A DNA stretch of 64,000 nt. It comes from Nocardioides sp. 1609. GTDB taxonomy: Bacteria > Actinomycetota > Actinomycetes > Propionibacteriales > Nocardioidaceae. The stretch lies in the NCBI RefSeq assembly GCF_004522105.1, contig NZ_SPUJ01000003.1, positions 124,001 to 188,000 of the forward strand, read 5' to 3'. Positions 17,374 through 26,525 of this stretch are shown in pieces. The first letter of the stretch is position 1. Every line of letters begins with the position of its first letter. The position numbers and the translations under genes were made by a program. The notes beneath the pieces are model-generated. The model saw nothing but the letters and a program-made list of their open reading frames with translations, was not told the origin of the DNA and searched no databases.

Positions 17374-18387
17374 TCAGAGTGCGGCGACCTCGTCGGCCCG
17401 CTCCTGCGCCTCGGCGGGGGAGGGGGGCGCCGACCTGGTGGCGCCGAGGTGGTCGAGCTCGGCCAGGTAGCGCTCGGCGTCGAGCGCGGCCGCGCAGCCG
17501 GTGCCGGCGGCGGTGATGGCCTGGCGGTAGTGGTGGTCGACCAGGTCGCCGGCCGCGAAGACGCCGGGCAGGTTCGTGCCGGTGCTGGGGTGGCCCTCGG
17601 TGTGGCCCGCGAGCACGTAGCCGTTCTCGTCGAGGTCGACCTGGCCGGGCAGCAGCTCCGAGCGCGGGTCGTGCCCGATCGCGATGAAGAGCCCGGTGGC
17701 GTCGAGGTCGCGGGTCTCGCCGGTCACGGTGTCCTTCAGGGTCACCGACTCGAGGCTCTCGGCGCCGTTGATGCTCTCGACCACGGAGTTCCAGACGATG
17801 TCGAGCTTGGGGTCGGCGAAGGCCCGCTCCTGCATGATCTTCGAGGCGCGCAGCTCGTCGCGGCGCACGATGAGCGACACCTTGGACCCGAACCGAGTCA
17901 GGAAGGTCGCCTCCTCGATGGCGGAGTCGCCGCCGCCGACGACGGCGATGTGCTGGTCGCGGAAGAAGAACCCGTCGCAGGTCGCGCACCAGGAGACGCC
18001 GCGACCGGACAGGGCGTCCTCGTTGGGCAGCCCGAGCTTGCGGTAGCCCGAGCCCATCGCCAGGATCACGGCGCGGGCGGTGTAGGTGTCGGTGGCGGTC
18101 CTGACGACCTTGACGTCGCCGGAGAGGTCGACCTCGACGACGTCGTCGGCGATCATCTCGGCGCCGAAGCGCTCGGCCTGGGCCCGCATCTCGTCCATCA
18201 GGGCCGGGCCCATGATGCCGTCGCGGAAGCCGGGGAAGTTCTCGACCTCGGTCGTGTTCATGAGCGCACCGCCGGCGGTGACCGAGCCCTCGAAGAGGAG
18301 GGGCTCGAGGCTGGCGCGCGCGGCGTACACGGCCGCGGTGTAGCCGGACGGGCCGGAGCCGATGATGATGACGTTGCGGGTCGACAT
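17374..18387 (-). CDS. trxB: Thioredoxin-disulfide reductase
   Basis: 337 residues. FAD motif GSGPSG (10-15), redox pair CATC (Cys134, Cys137), and NADPH motif [11 protein letters not shown]. It regenerates thioredoxin from NADPH. A short Ala/Glu-rich tail of about 20 residues extends the C-terminus. It precedes trxA. Confidence 0.97.
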   Translation of the reverse strand: MSTRNVIIIGSGPSGYTAAVYAARASLEPLLFEGSVTAGGALMNTTEVENFPGFRDGIMGPALMDEMRAQAERFGAEMIADDVVEVDLSGDVKVVRTATDTYTARAVILAMGSGYRKLGLPNEDALSGRGVSWCATCDGFFFRDQHIAVVGGGDSAIEEATFLTRFGSKVSLIVRRDELRASKIMQERAFADPKLDIVWNSVVESINGAESLESVTLKDTVTGETRDLDATGLFIAIGHDPRSELLPGQVDLDENGYVLAGHTEGHPSTGTNLPGVFAAGDLVDHHYRQAITAAGTGCAAALDAERYLAELDHLGATRSAPPSPAEAQERADEVAAL

Positions 18388-18491
18388 GGAAGTGGTGCGC
18401 TCCTCGGCTGGGTGCTCGGGTGTTCGGGTCTCGCTGGTGGAACCGATCGTAGGCGAGCGGGATTCCCCGGAGGCCGCGGCCGACCGGGTGG

Positions 18492-19238
18492 TCAGGGCGC
18501 GGGCAGCACCGTCGAGCGCAGCACGTCGCCGGTGCCGCAGCGCAGCAGCTCGACCGGCTGGGTGTCGCCGCGGGCCGGGCGGTAGGCCAGCACGGCCGGC
18601 CGGTCCTCGTACTCGACGCCGAGCAGCAGGCCTGGACCGGTCGGGGTGGCGTCGCAGAGGAACATCGCGTCCGCGCTGAGGTCGGCGCCGGTGACGACGG
18701 TCCCGGCGTCCGCGCGGACCACGGCCCGCCCGCGCAACCGGGCGGCGTCGGTGGCGAAGGCGTCGACGGAGACGGTCGGCGGCCGGGCGCTCGTGGACGG
18801 CGGCGCCCCGGGGTCCGACGTCGCCTCGGACGGCGCCGCCTCGGGAGCCTCGGACTGGCGGCCGGGGGCGTCCTCCGCGTCGGCGTAGTCGGACATGCTG
18901 CCGCCGGAGCTCGCGTCGCCGCCGCTGTCGTCGCTGCCGCCGCCGGAGAGGTCGGTCACCTGCCCGATGCCGACCCCGACCACCACGACCGCGGCGGCCG
19001 CAGCGAGCAGCCCGGTCACCCGGCGCCGCCGACGGGCGCCCAGCTCGTCGACCGGGGCGGGTCGGGACGGTGGGGGAGGGTCGATCGCCCGGGGACCCTC
19101 GGAGACCAGCTGCGCGAGCACGCCGTCGAGCCGCTGCGCCACCTCGGGCGGCAACGGCTCGGTGTGGCGTGCCTCCGCGAGCAGCCGGCGCACCTGCGCC
19201 TGCTGCTCGGGTGTCGCCTCGGGCTGCTCGTCGGACAT
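18492..19238 (-). CDS. Probable SigM anti-sigma factor (single-pass membrane protein)
   Basis: 248 residues: a cytoplasmic N-terminal part, one transmembrane helix at about residues 73-95 after RRRRR, then a Ser/Gly/Asp-rich linker and an extracytoplasmic domain with two Cys residues. No HxxxCxxC zinc anti-sigma motif is visible. The role is inferred from position 34 nt downstream of an ECF sigma gene, matching the sigM arrangement in mycobacteria. The ATG at 19238 has GAGAGA upstream. Confidence 0.7.
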   Translation of the reverse strand: MSDEQPEATPEQQAQVRRLLAEARHTEPLPPEVAQRLDGVLAQLVSEGPRAIDPPPPSRPAPVDELGARRRRRVTGLLAAAAAVVVVGVGIGQVTDLSGGGSDDSGGDASSGGSMSDYADAEDAPGRQSEAPEAAPSEATSDPGAPPSTSARPPTVSVDAFATDAARLRGRAVVRADAGTVVTGADLSADAMFLCDATPTGPGLLLGVEYEDRPAVLAYRPARGDTQPVELLRCGTGDVLRSTVLPAP

Positions 19239-19272
19239 GGGTCTCTCTCGCTGGTGGTGGAGGTCGGCGTGC

Positions 19273-19959
19273 TCAGGCCGGTGGGCCGCGTGGCGGGTTC
19301 GAGGGTGGGACGGCGCCCGGCGGCGGCGGGTTCCGTGGTGGCGGGTGAGCCGGGCCACGTGCGGGCGGCACCAGGTCGGCCAGCAGGACCGCGAGCCGGG
19401 ACCGACCGCGCGAGCACCTCGACTTCACGGTACCGACCGCGCAGTCGAGCATCCGCGCGACGTCGGCGACCGGGTAGCCCTCCATGTCGACCAGCACCAG
19501 GGCCGCGCGCTGCTCCTCGGGGAGCTGCTGCAGCGCGGCGAGCACCTGGCGCCGCTGCTCGGCGGCGACGCTGAGGTCGGCCGGGTCGATCTCCGCGTCG
19601 GACCGGGTGGACGTCGCGAGCGAGCCGCGGCCGCCGTACTCCTCGAGGTCGTCGGGCAGCGCCTCGGCGCGGCGGACCTTGGCGGCCCGGAGGCGGTCGA
19701 GGCAGGCGTTGACGACGACGCGGTGCAGCCAGGTCGTCACCTGGGCCTCGCCCCGGTACGACGCCGCCCGGCGGAACGCCGCGACCATGCCGTCCTGGAG
19801 GCCGTCGGCGGCGTCCTCGGGGTTGCCCATCGTCCGCAGCGCGACGGCCCAGAGCCGGTCGCGGTGGCGGCCGAAGAGCTCGCCGAAGGCCTGCGGGTCA
19901 CCGGCGACGTGCGCGGCGAGCAGCTCGGGGTCGCTGCGGCCGGCCAGGGCCTCACTCAC
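19273..19959 (-). CDS. sigM: ECF RNA polymerase sigma factor, SigM-like
   Basis: 228 residues with sigma region 2 (FGELFGRHRDRLWAVALRTM; DGLQDGMVAAFRRAASYRG) and region 4 (ALQQLPEEQRAALVLVDMEGYPVADVARML). A Pro-rich tail of about 25 residues follows. The trxA/trxB-antisigma-sigM-pseudokinase-murJ order mirrors the mycobacterial sigM locus. Its GTG overlaps the pseudokinase stop by 8 nt. Confidence 0.9.
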   Translation of the reverse strand: MSEALAGRSDPELLAAHVAGDPQAFGELFGRHRDRLWAVALRTMGNPEDAADGLQDGMVAAFRRAASYRGEAQVTTWLHRVVVNACLDRLRAAKVRRAEALPDDLEEYGGRGSLATSTRSDAEIDPADLSVAAEQRRQVLAALQQLPEEQRAALVLVDMEGYPVADVARMLDCAVGTVKSRCSRGRSRLAVLLADLVPPARGPAHPPPRNPPPPGAVPPSNPPRGPPA

Positions 19960-21931
19960 CGCGGACCACCACCTCGGCGACGCTGCCGCGGAACCGTCCG
20001 TCGACGCGGGGCAGCGACGTCAGCCAGACGACCAGGTGGGTGCCGCGGACGCCGGCTCCGCGCGACACCGTCGGGAGGCTGAGCCGCGCCGCCTCGGCGG
20101 TGCCCTCGGCGACCGGGTCGAGGTCGGCGACGCCCTCGGGCACGCCGTTGCTCACGTAGAGCGACACGGCGGTCGGCGCGCCGTCGAGGGTCAGGTCGAC
20201 GTCGGTGACGGTGCGCTCGCCGCCGAGGTCGAGGAGCAGGCCCACGCCCGTCTTGAGGCCGGGAGGCGGGCCGAGCTGGTCGTTGTAGGTGAGCGTCGTC
20301 CAGGTGGTGTCTGGGTCGCCGTCGACGGCGTTCGGGGCGGTGGAGTCGTTCTCGGCGCCGTCGTCGTCGCTCGCGCCCTGCGGGTCGAACCCGGTCGCGG
20401 TCAGCCCGGTGAGGACGGCGCCGTCGAGGCGGGCGGCCCCGGTGGTCGCCGACGGCGACGGCGACGGCGCGGGGTCGGGCTCGCCACCGAGGACGTTCTT
20501 GCCGCGGCCGAGGTTGACGGCCACCACGACGGCCAGGACGAGGACGACGACGGCGGCGATCATCGTCGCCAGGCGCAGGAAGGTGCGGCCCGGGACCGGC
20601 TCGTCCTCGACCGTGGCGAGAGTCGTGCCGGTGGTGACCGGGGCCCCGGTGCCGGTGTCCCAGGGCCAGAACTCCTGGCCCGACCCGCTCGTGCGGGTGC
20701 CGGCCCGCGGGACGCGCACCGGCTCGCCGGCGGCCGGCGCGGGGGCGAACAGCGGCCGCTCGGGCGGGTCGACGAACGGGGGCGGGGGCGGAGCGGGCGT
20801 CGTGCGGCGCTGGAGCCAGGACACGTCGTCGTCGTCGCCGAAGATCGGGACGCCGGCCTCGGTGGGGCGGTCCTCGGTGATGTCGTCGGCGTCGCCCGGC
20901 TCTGCGGCGCCTGCCGGTCCGGCGCTGCCCGGCCGGCCCGGCTCGGCCCGGCCGTCGGCCGCGGAGGTCGGCGGCCCGGCCGCGACGACCGGGAGGCCCG
21001 CCACCACGGTCCGGGTCCCGATCGGCTCCGGCGGCTCGTCGGCGAGGTGGGGTCGCAGCTCGGGCACCGGCGGCAGGACGACCTGCTCCTCGTCGGGCAG
21101 GACGTCGGGCGTCGCGGCGAGCAGCGCCTCGGGCATGCCGGTGCCGTCGCCGACGAACTCGGAGAGGAACTCCGCGATCCCGCGCGCGCTGACCTCGAGC
21201 TCGCTGGTCTCGCGGTGCCGGTCGCCGGCGGCCGTGTGGTGCAGGACGTCGTCGCACAGCGCGTCGAGGGGGCGGGGGACGCCGGCCCGCACCTGGCGCG
21301 GTCGCAGCGCCTCGCCGTTCACGCAGGGCGCGGCGGCGACGATCGACCGCGACGGGCCGGCCCACTTCGTGGTGATCGCGCAGTAGAGCAGTCCGGCGAG
21401 GTCCTCGACGTCGGTCTCGATGGCCTGCTCGGTCGCGACGTCGGTGACGCCGTGCAGCGCCGCGTCGACGCACAGCCCGATGATCCGGATGCCCCCGGCG
21501 CGGTCGATGAGCACGTTCTCGGGGTTGAGCCGGCCGTGCGCGACGCCGGCCTCGTGCGCCAGTGCCAGGGAGTCGGCGACCTCGGCGACCAGCCAGGCCG
21601 CCCGGCGGGGGCCGAGCGGGCCGGTGCCGGTGACCACGATGTCGAGGGAGGTGCCCCAGCCCCACTCGTTGACGACGTAGCAGACCTCGTCGGTCACCTC
21701 CGCGTCCAGCACCCGCAGCATCCGGCGGTCGAGCACCGTGGCCGAGCGGCGGGCGGCCGCCATCAGCGCCGGCGCCCGCTCGTCGCCGGCGGCGATCACG
21801 TGGACGGCGACGTGGCGCTCGAGGATCCGGTCGTGGGCCCGCCAGAACCGGCCGCCGCCACTCTCGGTCAGCAGGTCCACCAGGCGGTAGCGGTCGCCGA
21901 GGAGATCACCGGGTCGGGTGGCGTGCGGCAC
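19952..21931 (-). CDS. Membrane pseudokinase with extracellular discoidin-like domain
   Basis: 659 residues. Residues about 12-250 form a protein-kinase fold that lacks catalytic residues: the VAIK lysine is His44, HRDLKPEN reads HGRLNPEN (132-139), and DFG is replaced by GLC. A disordered Pro-rich linker leads to one transmembrane helix (about 455-480). The outer part ends in a carbohydrate-binding/discoidin-like domain (NAVDGDPDTTW). This corresponds to the C-terminal half of the mycobacterial MurJ-pseudokinase fusion, here a separate gene beside murJ. It probably regulates lipid II flipping through a phospho-dependent FHA partner. Confidence 0.8.
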   Translation of the reverse strand: MPHATRPGDLLGDRYRLVDLLTESGGGRFWRAHDRILERHVAVHVIAAGDERAPALMAAARRSATVLDRRMLRVLDAEVTDEVCYVVNEWGWGTSLDIVVTGTGPLGPRRAAWLVAEVADSLALAHEAGVAHGRLNPENVLIDRAGGIRIIGLCVDAALHGVTDVATEQAIETDVEDLAGLLYCAITTKWAGPSRSIVAAAPCVNGEALRPRQVRAGVPRPLDALCDDVLHHTAAGDRHRETSELEVSARGIAEFLSEFVGDGTGMPEALLAATPDVLPDEEQVVLPPVPELRPHLADEPPEPIGTRTVVAGLPVVAAGPPTSAADGRAEPGRPGSAGPAGAAEPGDADDITEDRPTEAGVPIFGDDDDVSWLQRRTTPAPPPPPFVDPPERPLFAPAPAAGEPVRVPRAGTRTSGSGQEFWPWDTGTGAPVTTGTTLATVEDEPVPGRTFLRLATMIAAVVVLVLAVVVAVNLGRGKNVLGGEPDPAPSPSPSATTGAARLDGAVLTGLTATGFDPQGASDDDGAENDSTAPNAVDGDPDTTWTTLTYNDQLGPPPGLKTGVGLLLDLGGERTVTDVDLTLDGAPTAVSLYVSNGVPEGVADLDPVAEGTAEAARLSLPTVSRGAGVRGTHLVVWLTSLPRVDGRFRGSVAEVVVRGE

Positions 21932-22021
21932 CTGACGTGTCTCCTGGATGCTGACGGACGGGGGGTGAGGACGGACGGGCGGCGGGGGCGGCCCGCGGCC
22001 GGGCCCTCATCGTAGGACGGT

Positions 22022-24154
22022 TCAGGCTCGTTGGGCGCGGGACAGGCGGCGGGTGAAGGTGTGGATCACCTCGGTGACCTCGCCCAGGCGCAGGATCCGG
22101 GCCACGACGAGGAACGCCGCCACCTCGACGCCGGCGACGACGCCGCCCCGCAGCCCGGCGACGATCCAGTGCGGGTCGCCGAGCACCCGGCCCAGGAGCA
22201 GCGCGACGGCGCCCGCGACGGCGGTGGCCAGACCGACGGCGAGGAGCAGCCGGACGAGGAACCTGACCAGCCGCGCCGAGTCGAGGCCGCCCACCCGTCG
22301 GGCGAGGGCGGCGTAGGAGATCGCGGCGCCGACGGCGTACGAGACGAGGTAGGCCAGCACGAGCGCGGGGGAGGTGTGGACGGCGTCCGCGGCGCGCACC
22401 AGCACCACCGCGGCGACGATGTTGACCGCCGAGACCGCGCACTGGATGAAGAAGACCGCGCGGGTCTGCTCGAGGGCGTAGAACCCGCGCAGCATCAGGT
22501 AGTGGACGGTGAACATCACCAGGCCGGGTCCGAAGAGCGCCAGCGACGGCGCGTAGCGGTCGAACTGGTCCGCCGCGGCGCCGTGGCCCCAGATCACCTG
22601 GGCGACGTCCTCGGCGACCAGCGGCAGCAGCGCCGCGAACGGGACGACGACCGCGAGCGTCGTCCGCAACGACGACGACAGCGTGCCGCCGAGGCGGTGC
22701 AGGTCGCCGGAGGCCGCCTGCTCCGACAGCCGCGGCAGGATCGCGGTCGCCAGCGACACCGTGATGATCGAGTGCGGCACCATCACGATGAGGAACGTCG
22801 AGGAGTAGATCGAGTAGCCGGTGCCGTCGCCGCCGTCGACCGTGCCGGCGGACGCGAGCCGCACCACGACGGTGTAGGCGACCTGGTTGACGATGACGAA
22901 GAGCACCGTCCACGTCCCGAGCCGGAAGGTGTGGCCCAGGCCGGACCCGCGGAAGTCGAAGCGGGGGCGGAAGGTGAACCCGGCCCGCTTGAGGTAGGGC
23001 ACCAGGATGACGAGCTGGGCGGCGATGCCGATCGTCGACCCGACGCCGAGCAGGAGCTCCTGGCCGCTGGAGTAGGGGCCGGTGGTCTCGGCGCCCCGGG
23101 CCGGCCCGAAGACGACGAGGTAGACGACGAGGGTGGCCACCGAGATCACGTTGTTGGCGATCGGCGCCCACATCATCGGCCCGAACCGGCCGCGGGCGTT
23201 GAGGATCTGCCCGACCAGGACGAACATCCCGTAGAAGAACACCTGGGGCAGGCAGTAGCGGGCGAAGGTGATGACCGACTCGAGGTGGGCGGCACGGTCG
23301 GGTCCGTCGAACCCGGCGTCGAGGTAGAGCGACATCACCTGTGGCGCGAAGGCGACGAGGGCCACGGTCACCGTGGCCAGGAACAGCGCGGCGAGGGTGA
23401 CGACGCGGTTGGTGTAGGACTCGCCCTGGTCGGGGTCCTGGCGCATCGCCCGCACCAGCTGCGGGACGAGGACGGCGTTGAACACCCCGCCCGCGAGCAG
23501 GATGTAGAGCATGTTGGGGACCGTGTTGGCGATCGAGAAGATGTCGGCGTGCAGGCTCGCCCCGAGCGCGGCGGCCAGCAGCGCCGAGCGGACGAAGCCG
23601 CTGAGCCGCGACACGATCGTGCCGGCCGCCATGACCGCGCTGTTGGCCAGCACGGTGCGCTGGCCGTCGTCGTCCTCGGTGGTGGAGCGGATCACCGGGA
23701 TGCTGGTCGTCGACTCGCCCGGGTCGATGTCGTCCGGCACGTCGGCGCGGTAGTACTGCGCGAGCCGCTGCTGGCGGCGGACGATCGGGATCGCGCGGGT
23801 GGGCTCCCGGTCGACGACCGGCGGTCGCGGCGGCCCGACGGGCGGCCCGACGGGTGGCCCGACAGGTGGCCCGACGGGTGGCCGGGACTGCTGCGTGCCG
23901 GCCGGCTGCTTCTCGGCCGGCTGGGCGTCGGTCCGCCGCGCCTCGGCGGGTCTCTCGGCCGCCCGGGTGACCCGGGTCGGCGGCGGCGGGACCGGCTCGG
24001 TCTCGACGTACCGCTCGACCGGGGCCGGCACCAGTCGCTCCATGGTCGGGTCGTGCGGGCTCGGCTGCCCGGCGCGCTCGTCGGGGACGGCGGGCTCGCC
24101 GTCCGGCCCCAGCGGCCGGCCGGGTGCGCGGTGCTTGCCGCCCGGCCCGGTCAC
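22022..24154 (-). CDS. murJ: Lipid II flippase MurJ
   Basis: 710 residues. A disordered Pro-rich N-terminal tail of about 160 residues contains GPPV tandem repeats (9-12 nt units at about 23830-23885). A MOP-superfamily core of about 14 helices follows, starting SAVMAAGTIVSRLSGFVRS. It exports lipid-linked peptidoglycan precursor. The GTG at 24154 overlaps the DUF6049 stop by 4 nt; an internal ATG at 24043 is an alternative. No pseudokinase is fused, unlike mycobacteria. Confidence 0.93.
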   Translation of the reverse strand: MTGPGGKHRAPGRPLGPDGEPAVPDERAGQPSPHDPTMERLVPAPVERYVETEPVPPPPTRVTRAAERPAEARRTDAQPAEKQPAGTQQSRPPVGPPVGPPVGPPVGPPRPPVVDREPTRAIPIVRRQQRLAQYYRADVPDDIDPGESTTSIPVIRSTTEDDDGQRTVLANSAVMAAGTIVSRLSGFVRSALLAAALGASLHADIFSIANTVPNMLYILLAGGVFNAVLVPQLVRAMRQDPDQGESYTNRVVTLAALFLATVTVALVAFAPQVMSLYLDAGFDGPDRAAHLESVITFARYCLPQVFFYGMFVLVGQILNARGRFGPMMWAPIANNVISVATLVVYLVVFGPARGAETTGPYSSGQELLLGVGSTIGIAAQLVILVPYLKRAGFTFRPRFDFRGSGLGHTFRLGTWTVLFVIVNQVAYTVVVRLASAGTVDGGDGTGYSIYSSTFLIVMVPHSIITVSLATAILPRLSEQAASGDLHRLGGTLSSSLRTTLAVVVPFAALLPLVAEDVAQVIWGHGAAADQFDRYAPSLALFGPGLVMFTVHYLMLRGFYALEQTRAVFFIQCAVSAVNIVAAVVLVRAADAVHTSPALVLAYLVSYAVGAAISYAALARRVGGLDSARLVRFLVRLLLAVGLATAVAGAVALLLGRVLGDPHWIVAGLRGGVVAGVEVAAFLVVARILRLGEVTEVIHTFTRRLSRAQRA

Positions 24155-26469
24155 GGCACCTCGGCGGGTTCGGACTGCTCGCCGCTGGCCCGGGCGGCCT
24201 CGGTCTGCTCGGCGCGGGTGGCGAAGAGGTCGGGTGCCTCGCCCCGGCGCGCGGCCCGGACCCGCCGGACCACCCGCACGGCGATCGCGAGGAACAGCAG
24301 CCCGGCGCCGGTGCCCATGATCAGCCAGATCACGTCGCTGACCTGTGCGGACCGGACCGGCACCTCGGCCGCCGACCCGAGCTCGTTGCCGGCGAGGTCG
24401 GTCACGACCAGCTCGACGTTGTGCACCCGGTTGGTCGTCGTCCGCGCCGTCAGGAGCTCGGTCGTGCGGCTGCCGGCCGCGAGCTCGATCCGGTCGGGGC
24501 CGGTGATCTCGATCCCGGAGTCGGACTTGCCGCGGACCCGGACCTCGACGGCGTGGTCGAGGGTGTTGTCGAGGGTGACCACCACCGGTCCGGACGTCCC
24601 GGAGAGCGTCACGCCCGGGGACGTGGTGATCTCGACCCCGCCGAGCAGGCTCTGCACCCAGGTGAGGGACTGGCCGAGGCTGAGCTGGGTGGTCGACTGC
24701 GAGGCGCGCCCGGCGTACGAGAGCCCGGTCAGCGCCTCCTCGGTGAGCACCGCGCCGACGTCGTTGTTGTCGAGGAGCACGTTCTGCAGGACGTCGCCGG
24801 CCTCGATCAGCGCGGCGACGTCGTCGAACGTCGTGCGGTCGAGCTCGCGCTGCTCCTGGACGCCGGGGTAGTCGAGCGCGTCGACGTCGACCGGCGTGGC
24901 GACGGTGGCCTCGTCGAGGTCGGCGACGGTGCCGAGGTCGAGCCAGGGCACGTCGAGTCCGGAGAAGAAGCCGAGCGGGTCGTTGAGGCCCCACCCCTGC
25001 GGGAGGACGACGGTCAGCGGGCGCGGCTCGCCCTTGACCAGCCGGACGGCGGCCTCGGCGAGGAACCGCTGGCGCAGCCCGACCGACGTGCGTGAGGGAC
25101 CCGGTCCCGGGCTGCCCTGGTCGACGGCGTACGACGCCGCGACGAGCCGGCGTCCCTCGACGGAGGCGACCGCAGGCGCCTCGGGGTCGCGCTCGGCGCC
25201 CGCGGCGGTCCCGCCGGCCCCGCCGCCGAGGGTGTCGAGCATCCGGTCGGTCACCACGATGGTCGTCTCGGGATCGAGGGCGGCGATGCTCGCGGCGTCG
25301 AGGTAGCCGCTGGGCGACATCACGCCGGGGCTGGACTCGATGCCGAGGTCGGCCAGCACCGTGCTCCGCTGGGCCAGGGCGAGGTCGAGCAGCCGCTCGT
25401 CGTGACGGACGGCGGCCGGGACGTCGACGTTGCCGTAGGGGAGGGTGAGCACCTCGTCGCCCGCGACCGCGTCGCGGAACCGCTCGAGCCAGGCGGTGGC
25501 CGCCAGCGCCTCGGGGCCGACCGGCTCGGCGTCCGCGGACGGCTCCTCGGTCGGGCTCGGAGTGTCGGTCGGGGTGGAACCGTCGGTCGGGGCCACCGCG
25601 GTCGGCTCGATGCTGCGCGCCGGGTTGCCCCGGGCGAGCAGCCCGACGGCGTCCACCAGCGCGGGGTCGACGAGCCAGGTGACCGGGGTCGAGCCGGCCT
25701 CGACGAAGCCGAGCAGCCGGGAGAGCCGACCCTCGGGTGCCAGCCAGCGCCGCCAGGTCTCGACCGCGGCGAGCGAGCCGTCCCCCGCGTAGCGCACCGG
25801 AGCGGTGATCGGGACGACGATCGCCGCGGGCAGCGGCGTCTCCTCGAAGCGACGGGGCACGTAGGGCATGAACGTGCGCGCTCGTCCGTCGGCCTTGTCG
25901 TCGCGGGGGGACGACGCACTGGCTCCCATCGCGTGGACGCCGAACCAGTAGACCCCGGCGCGGGTGACTGTCAGCTCGCGAGCCGGCACCGTGACCGCGA
26001 ACTGCCTCTCCTCACCCGGGGCGATCCCCTCGATGGTCGGGACCCGACCCACGTCGGTGAGGCGCTGACCGAGCTCGGCGTCGGCCGGCACGTCCATGGC
26101 GGCGTCGAGCTGGGCCTGGGTGCGCATCGCGCCGTCGTCGGTGCCGTCGCCGAAGAACGTGTAGACACGGACGTCGCTCCACACCTCGTCGGTGCGGTTG
26201 GTGACCGTCCCGCTGATCCGCACCGGGCCCTCGGCCGGCAGCGTCGAGGGCGAGAGGGTCTTGATCCGGACGGCCAGCGGCGTCGCACCCGCCCGGACGT
26301 CGTCCGCCTCGGCCGTACTGGGCGCGGCCGTGGCCACCTCGGCCGGGGCGGGCGCCGGGGCTGCCGGGACCGCTGTGGCCGGTGTGGCACCGAGCCCGGC
26401 GAGGGTGCTGGCCGTCACGAGTCCTGCGGCGGCCACGAGGGCGCGCAAGAACGTCGGAGGTCGGACCAC
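24151..26469 (-). CDS. DUF6049-type exported membrane protein
   Basis: 772 residues from the GTG at 26469. A signal peptide (FLRALVAAAGLVTASTLAGL, Ala-rich cleavage region) precedes a large extracytoplasmic part; one transmembrane helix lies near the C-terminus (VIWLIMGTGAGLLFLAIAVRVV) before a basic cytoplasmic tail. Actinobacteria conserve this protein between cca and murJ (mycobacterial Rv3909 position). Function unknown, probably cell envelope. An alternative GTG at 26508 is possible. Confidence 0.82.
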   Translation of the reverse strand: MVRPPTFLRALVAAAGLVTASTLAGLGATPATAVPAAPAPAPAEVATAAPSTAEADDVRAGATPLAVRIKTLSPSTLPAEGPVRISGTVTNRTDEVWSDVRVYTFFGDGTDDGAMRTQAQLDAAMDVPADAELGQRLTDVGRVPTIEGIAPGEERQFAVTVPARELTVTRAGVYWFGVHAMGASASSPRDDKADGRARTFMPYVPRRFEETPLPAAIVVPITAPVRYAGDGSLAAVETWRRWLAPEGRLSRLLGFVEAGSTPVTWLVDPALVDAVGLLARGNPARSIEPTAVAPTDGSTPTDTPSPTEEPSADAEPVGPEALAATAWLERFRDAVAGDEVLTLPYGNVDVPAAVRHDERLLDLALAQRSTVLADLGIESSPGVMSPSGYLDAASIAALDPETTIVVTDRMLDTLGGGAGGTAAGAERDPEAPAVASVEGRRLVAASYAVDQGSPGPGPSRTSVGLRQRFLAEAAVRLVKGEPRPLTVVLPQGWGLNDPLGFFSGLDVPWLDLGTVADLDEATVATPVDVDALDYPGVQEQRELDRTTFDDVAALIEAGDVLQNVLLDNNDVGAVLTEEALTGLSYAGRASQSTTQLSLGQSLTWVQSLLGGVEITTSPGVTLSGTSGPVVVTLDNTLDHAVEVRVRGKSDSGIEITGPDRIELAAGSRTTELLTARTTTNRVHNVELVVTDLAGNELGSAAEVPVRSAQVSDVIWLIMGTGAGLLFLAIAVRVVRRVRAARRGEAPDLFATRAEQTEAARASGEQSEPAEVP

Positions 26470-26512
26470 ACGACGAGGGTATCCGGCCGGGACCGGCGCC
26501 CCGTGCACTCCG

Positions 26513-26518
26513 TAGACT
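26513..26518 (+). promoter_or_regulatory. Probable -10 box, leaderless cca
   Basis: TAGACT (TANNNT) ends 7 nt before the GTG at 26526, and no Shine-Dalgarno sequence is present, which suggests leaderless transcription of cca. The divergent DUF6049 gene starts 57 bp away. Confidence 0.55.
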
Positions 26519-26525
26519 CCGCGCC

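Noticed and set aside
19952..21931. Active Ser/Thr protein kinase
   Set aside because: The lysine, the HRD Asp and the DFG Asp are all missing.
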